From assembly GCF_031191205.1 (NCBI RefSeq), contig NZ_CP133470.1:131501-195500 (forward strand): 64,000 nt of DNA, given 5' to 3'. Positions 63,036 to 64,000 of this stretch are shown in pieces. Under the pieces are notes generated by a model. It searched no databases, was not told the DNA's origin, and saw only the letters and a program-made list of their open reading frames with translations. This stretch comes from Haemophilus parainfluenzae ATCC 33392 (GTDB lineage: Bacteria; Pseudomonadota; Gammaproteobacteria; Enterobacterales; Pasteurellaceae). Made by a program: the position numbers and the translations under genes. The stretch's first letter is position 1; every line of letters begins with the position of its first letter.

Positions 63036-63656
63036 TTAATTTAGATCGAGAGAATCAGCTTTGATCCACATATTGATTTCTTTTTTTCCTTTGTAGTTAA
63101 TGAAATACCATCTAGTTCCATCAGAATCAAACGCAGTTTTAATAATTTTTACTCTATCTCCCTTAATTAGATACATGCTTGTCTTTTTTCTATTTAAATC
63201 ATATAAATAACTTTTCCTTAAAACAAGATAAAAGCATTCGTTAACGCTATTTGAATAAAAATAATCACATACTCTATCTCTTATACTACCTTCTGTTTCT
63301 AAGTACCTTGTACTCTCTTTAACAACATATACTGAATTCTCATCAATATGGTAATAATAGTTAAGTTCTTGCCCTCCTGAACCACTGAAGACTAATCTCA
63401 TAACAAAAAGATCTTTTTCTTTTGATATATTATTCAAGGAATAAATTCCATCAGATAGAATATTTTCTTTCTTAAACAAGATATTATTTTTAGTTTTATT
63501 TGATACAATAAATTCTCCATCATCACTAACTGATAACTCTATATCATTATTATTTATTTTAAAATTATATCTAACATCAGATAATGCAGGAGAACACATT
63601 CCAAAGATAAAAGTAAAAAATAATACAAGACTACTTTTTATTTTTACATAATTCAT
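63036..63656 (-). CDS. Secreted SH3-like protein, candidate immunity protein (copy 1)
   Basis: A 206-residue protein with a signal peptide (IKSSLVLFFTFIFGMCSPAL). The N-terminal part is unique; the C-terminus (RKSYLYDLNRKKTSMYLIKG DRVKIIKT, WYFINYKGKKEINMWIKAD) is shared with copies 2 and 3. It overlaps the end of the hydrolase gene by 26 bp. A secreted protein coupled to a cell-wall hydrolase is best read as its immunity partner. Confidence 0.7.
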   Translation of the reverse strand: MNYVKIKSSLVLFFTFIFGMCSPALSDVRYNFKINNNDIELSVSDDGEFIVSNKTKNNILFKKENILSDGIYSLNNISKEKDLFVMRLVFSGSGGQELNYYYHIDENSVYVVKESTRYLETEGSIRDRVCDYFYSNSVNECFYLVLRKSYLYDLNRKKTSMYLIKGDRVKIIKTAFDSDGTRWYFINYKGKKEINMWIKADSLDLN

Positions 63657-64000
63657 ATTTCATAATCTCCTTTAACAAATTTCTGTATTTTATCCTATCA
63701 TCGAATCCATTTGCGCCACCGTTGATAAGCCAACTAATAGTATTTCCCCAATCATTATCTGCCAACACATTAAGATCTAAAACACCAAAAGTTCCCTGTA
63801 AATTTCCATAAGACACTATGGACTTATTACAATTAGCTCCTTCCATCTTAATACGCTCATGAATACTTTTAGGAGCACAATTAGGATATCTCCATACACC
63901 TGGCTTATTGTTAGAAAGAGTAGCTCCTTTTTTCCAAAACCATCCTCCAGATTCAAATGCATATGCAATGTTTGTCGCAACAATTGATGGATTATTAACT
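63631..64000 (-). CDS. GH19-like peptidoglycan hydrolase, C-terminal part (5' end outside window)
   Basis: The frame is open to the window edge. It shows the end of a chitinase/lysozyme-like domain: IAYAFESGGWFWKKGATLSN, then NTISWLINGGANGFDDRIKY, the SAGWFW and T-x2-INGG-x-NG-x2-DR elements of GH19-type enzymes. The stop lies inside the start region of the SH3-like gene. With the DUF4123 chaperone operon nearby, a T6SS-delivered wall hydrolase is likely. Confidence 0.72.
   Translation of the reverse strand, partial: VNNPSIVATNIAYAFESGGWFWKKGATLSNNKPGVWRYPNCAPKSIHERIKMEGANCNKSIVSYGNLQGTFGVLDLNVLADNDWGNTISWLINGGANGFDDRIKYRNLLKEIMKYELCKNKK

Overview
The window looks like a Haemophilus chromosome, most likely H. 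parainfluenzae or a close relative. The AT-rich sequence carries dozens of copies of the Hin-type DNA uptake sequence (AAGTGCGGT / ACCGCACTT), often as inverted pairs that double as terminators. The core proteins (CydDC, the whole dcw cluster, ArtPIQM, GmhA, MetB, the periplasmic ATP-dependent ligase) match the Pasteurellaceae versions I know. The species call is inference.

Layout. 1-7690 is housekeeping: the end of trxB, cydDC, 4.5S RNA, nrdG, a TatD-family hydrolase, ppiB and cysS. 7700-12300 is an accessory locus. A Met/Lys-rich secreted protein gene (MXKDX family), divergent from an ECF sigma/anti-sigma pair, has been split by a 3436-bp element with 26-bp inverted ends and an exact 8-bp target duplication. 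The element carries a copper-binding RiPP (bufferin/Hvf) operon, doxX-hvfA-hvfB-hvfC, between two IS3-type transposase fragments. ECF-like promoter motifs precede both the split gene and the operon. 12300-16300 holds ytfJ, yjdM, pheA and ushA. 16324-34487 is the complete dcw cell-wall and division cluster on the minus strand (mraZ to ftsZ, then lpxC), with MraZ-type operator repeats upstream. 34696-36706 holds a CstA-family transporter with a CRP site, and a small zinc-ribbon membrane protein.

36750-45918 is the most novel region. It holds a WYL regulator, a HAD phosphatase-like gene, two different Sir2 proteins, a stand-alone FtsK gamma domain, a PP2C phosphatase, a PD-(D/E)XK nuclease with an internal 12-bp repeat, and a double-AAA ATPase, plus an oppositely oriented RhuM/Fic gene. 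Three promoters share a 19-bp palindromic operator exactly 9 bp before a -10 box, so the genes form one regulon that I do not recognise as a described system.

46011-52707 returns to housekeeping: artPIQM with tandem ARG boxes, gmhA, a competence-type ligase with a CRP-S site, trxA, metB, and tRNA-Gly, -Cys and -Leu. 52900-64000 looks like type VI secretion cargo. It has a DUF4123 chaperone, an alpha/beta-hydrolase effector candidate, a membrane-anchored beta-propeller protein and an amber-split membrane gene. Beyond these lies a row of peptidoglycan-hydrolase effectors, at least one of them decayed, each overlapping a secreted SH3-like protein that is probably its immunity partner. No T6SS structural gene lies in the window.
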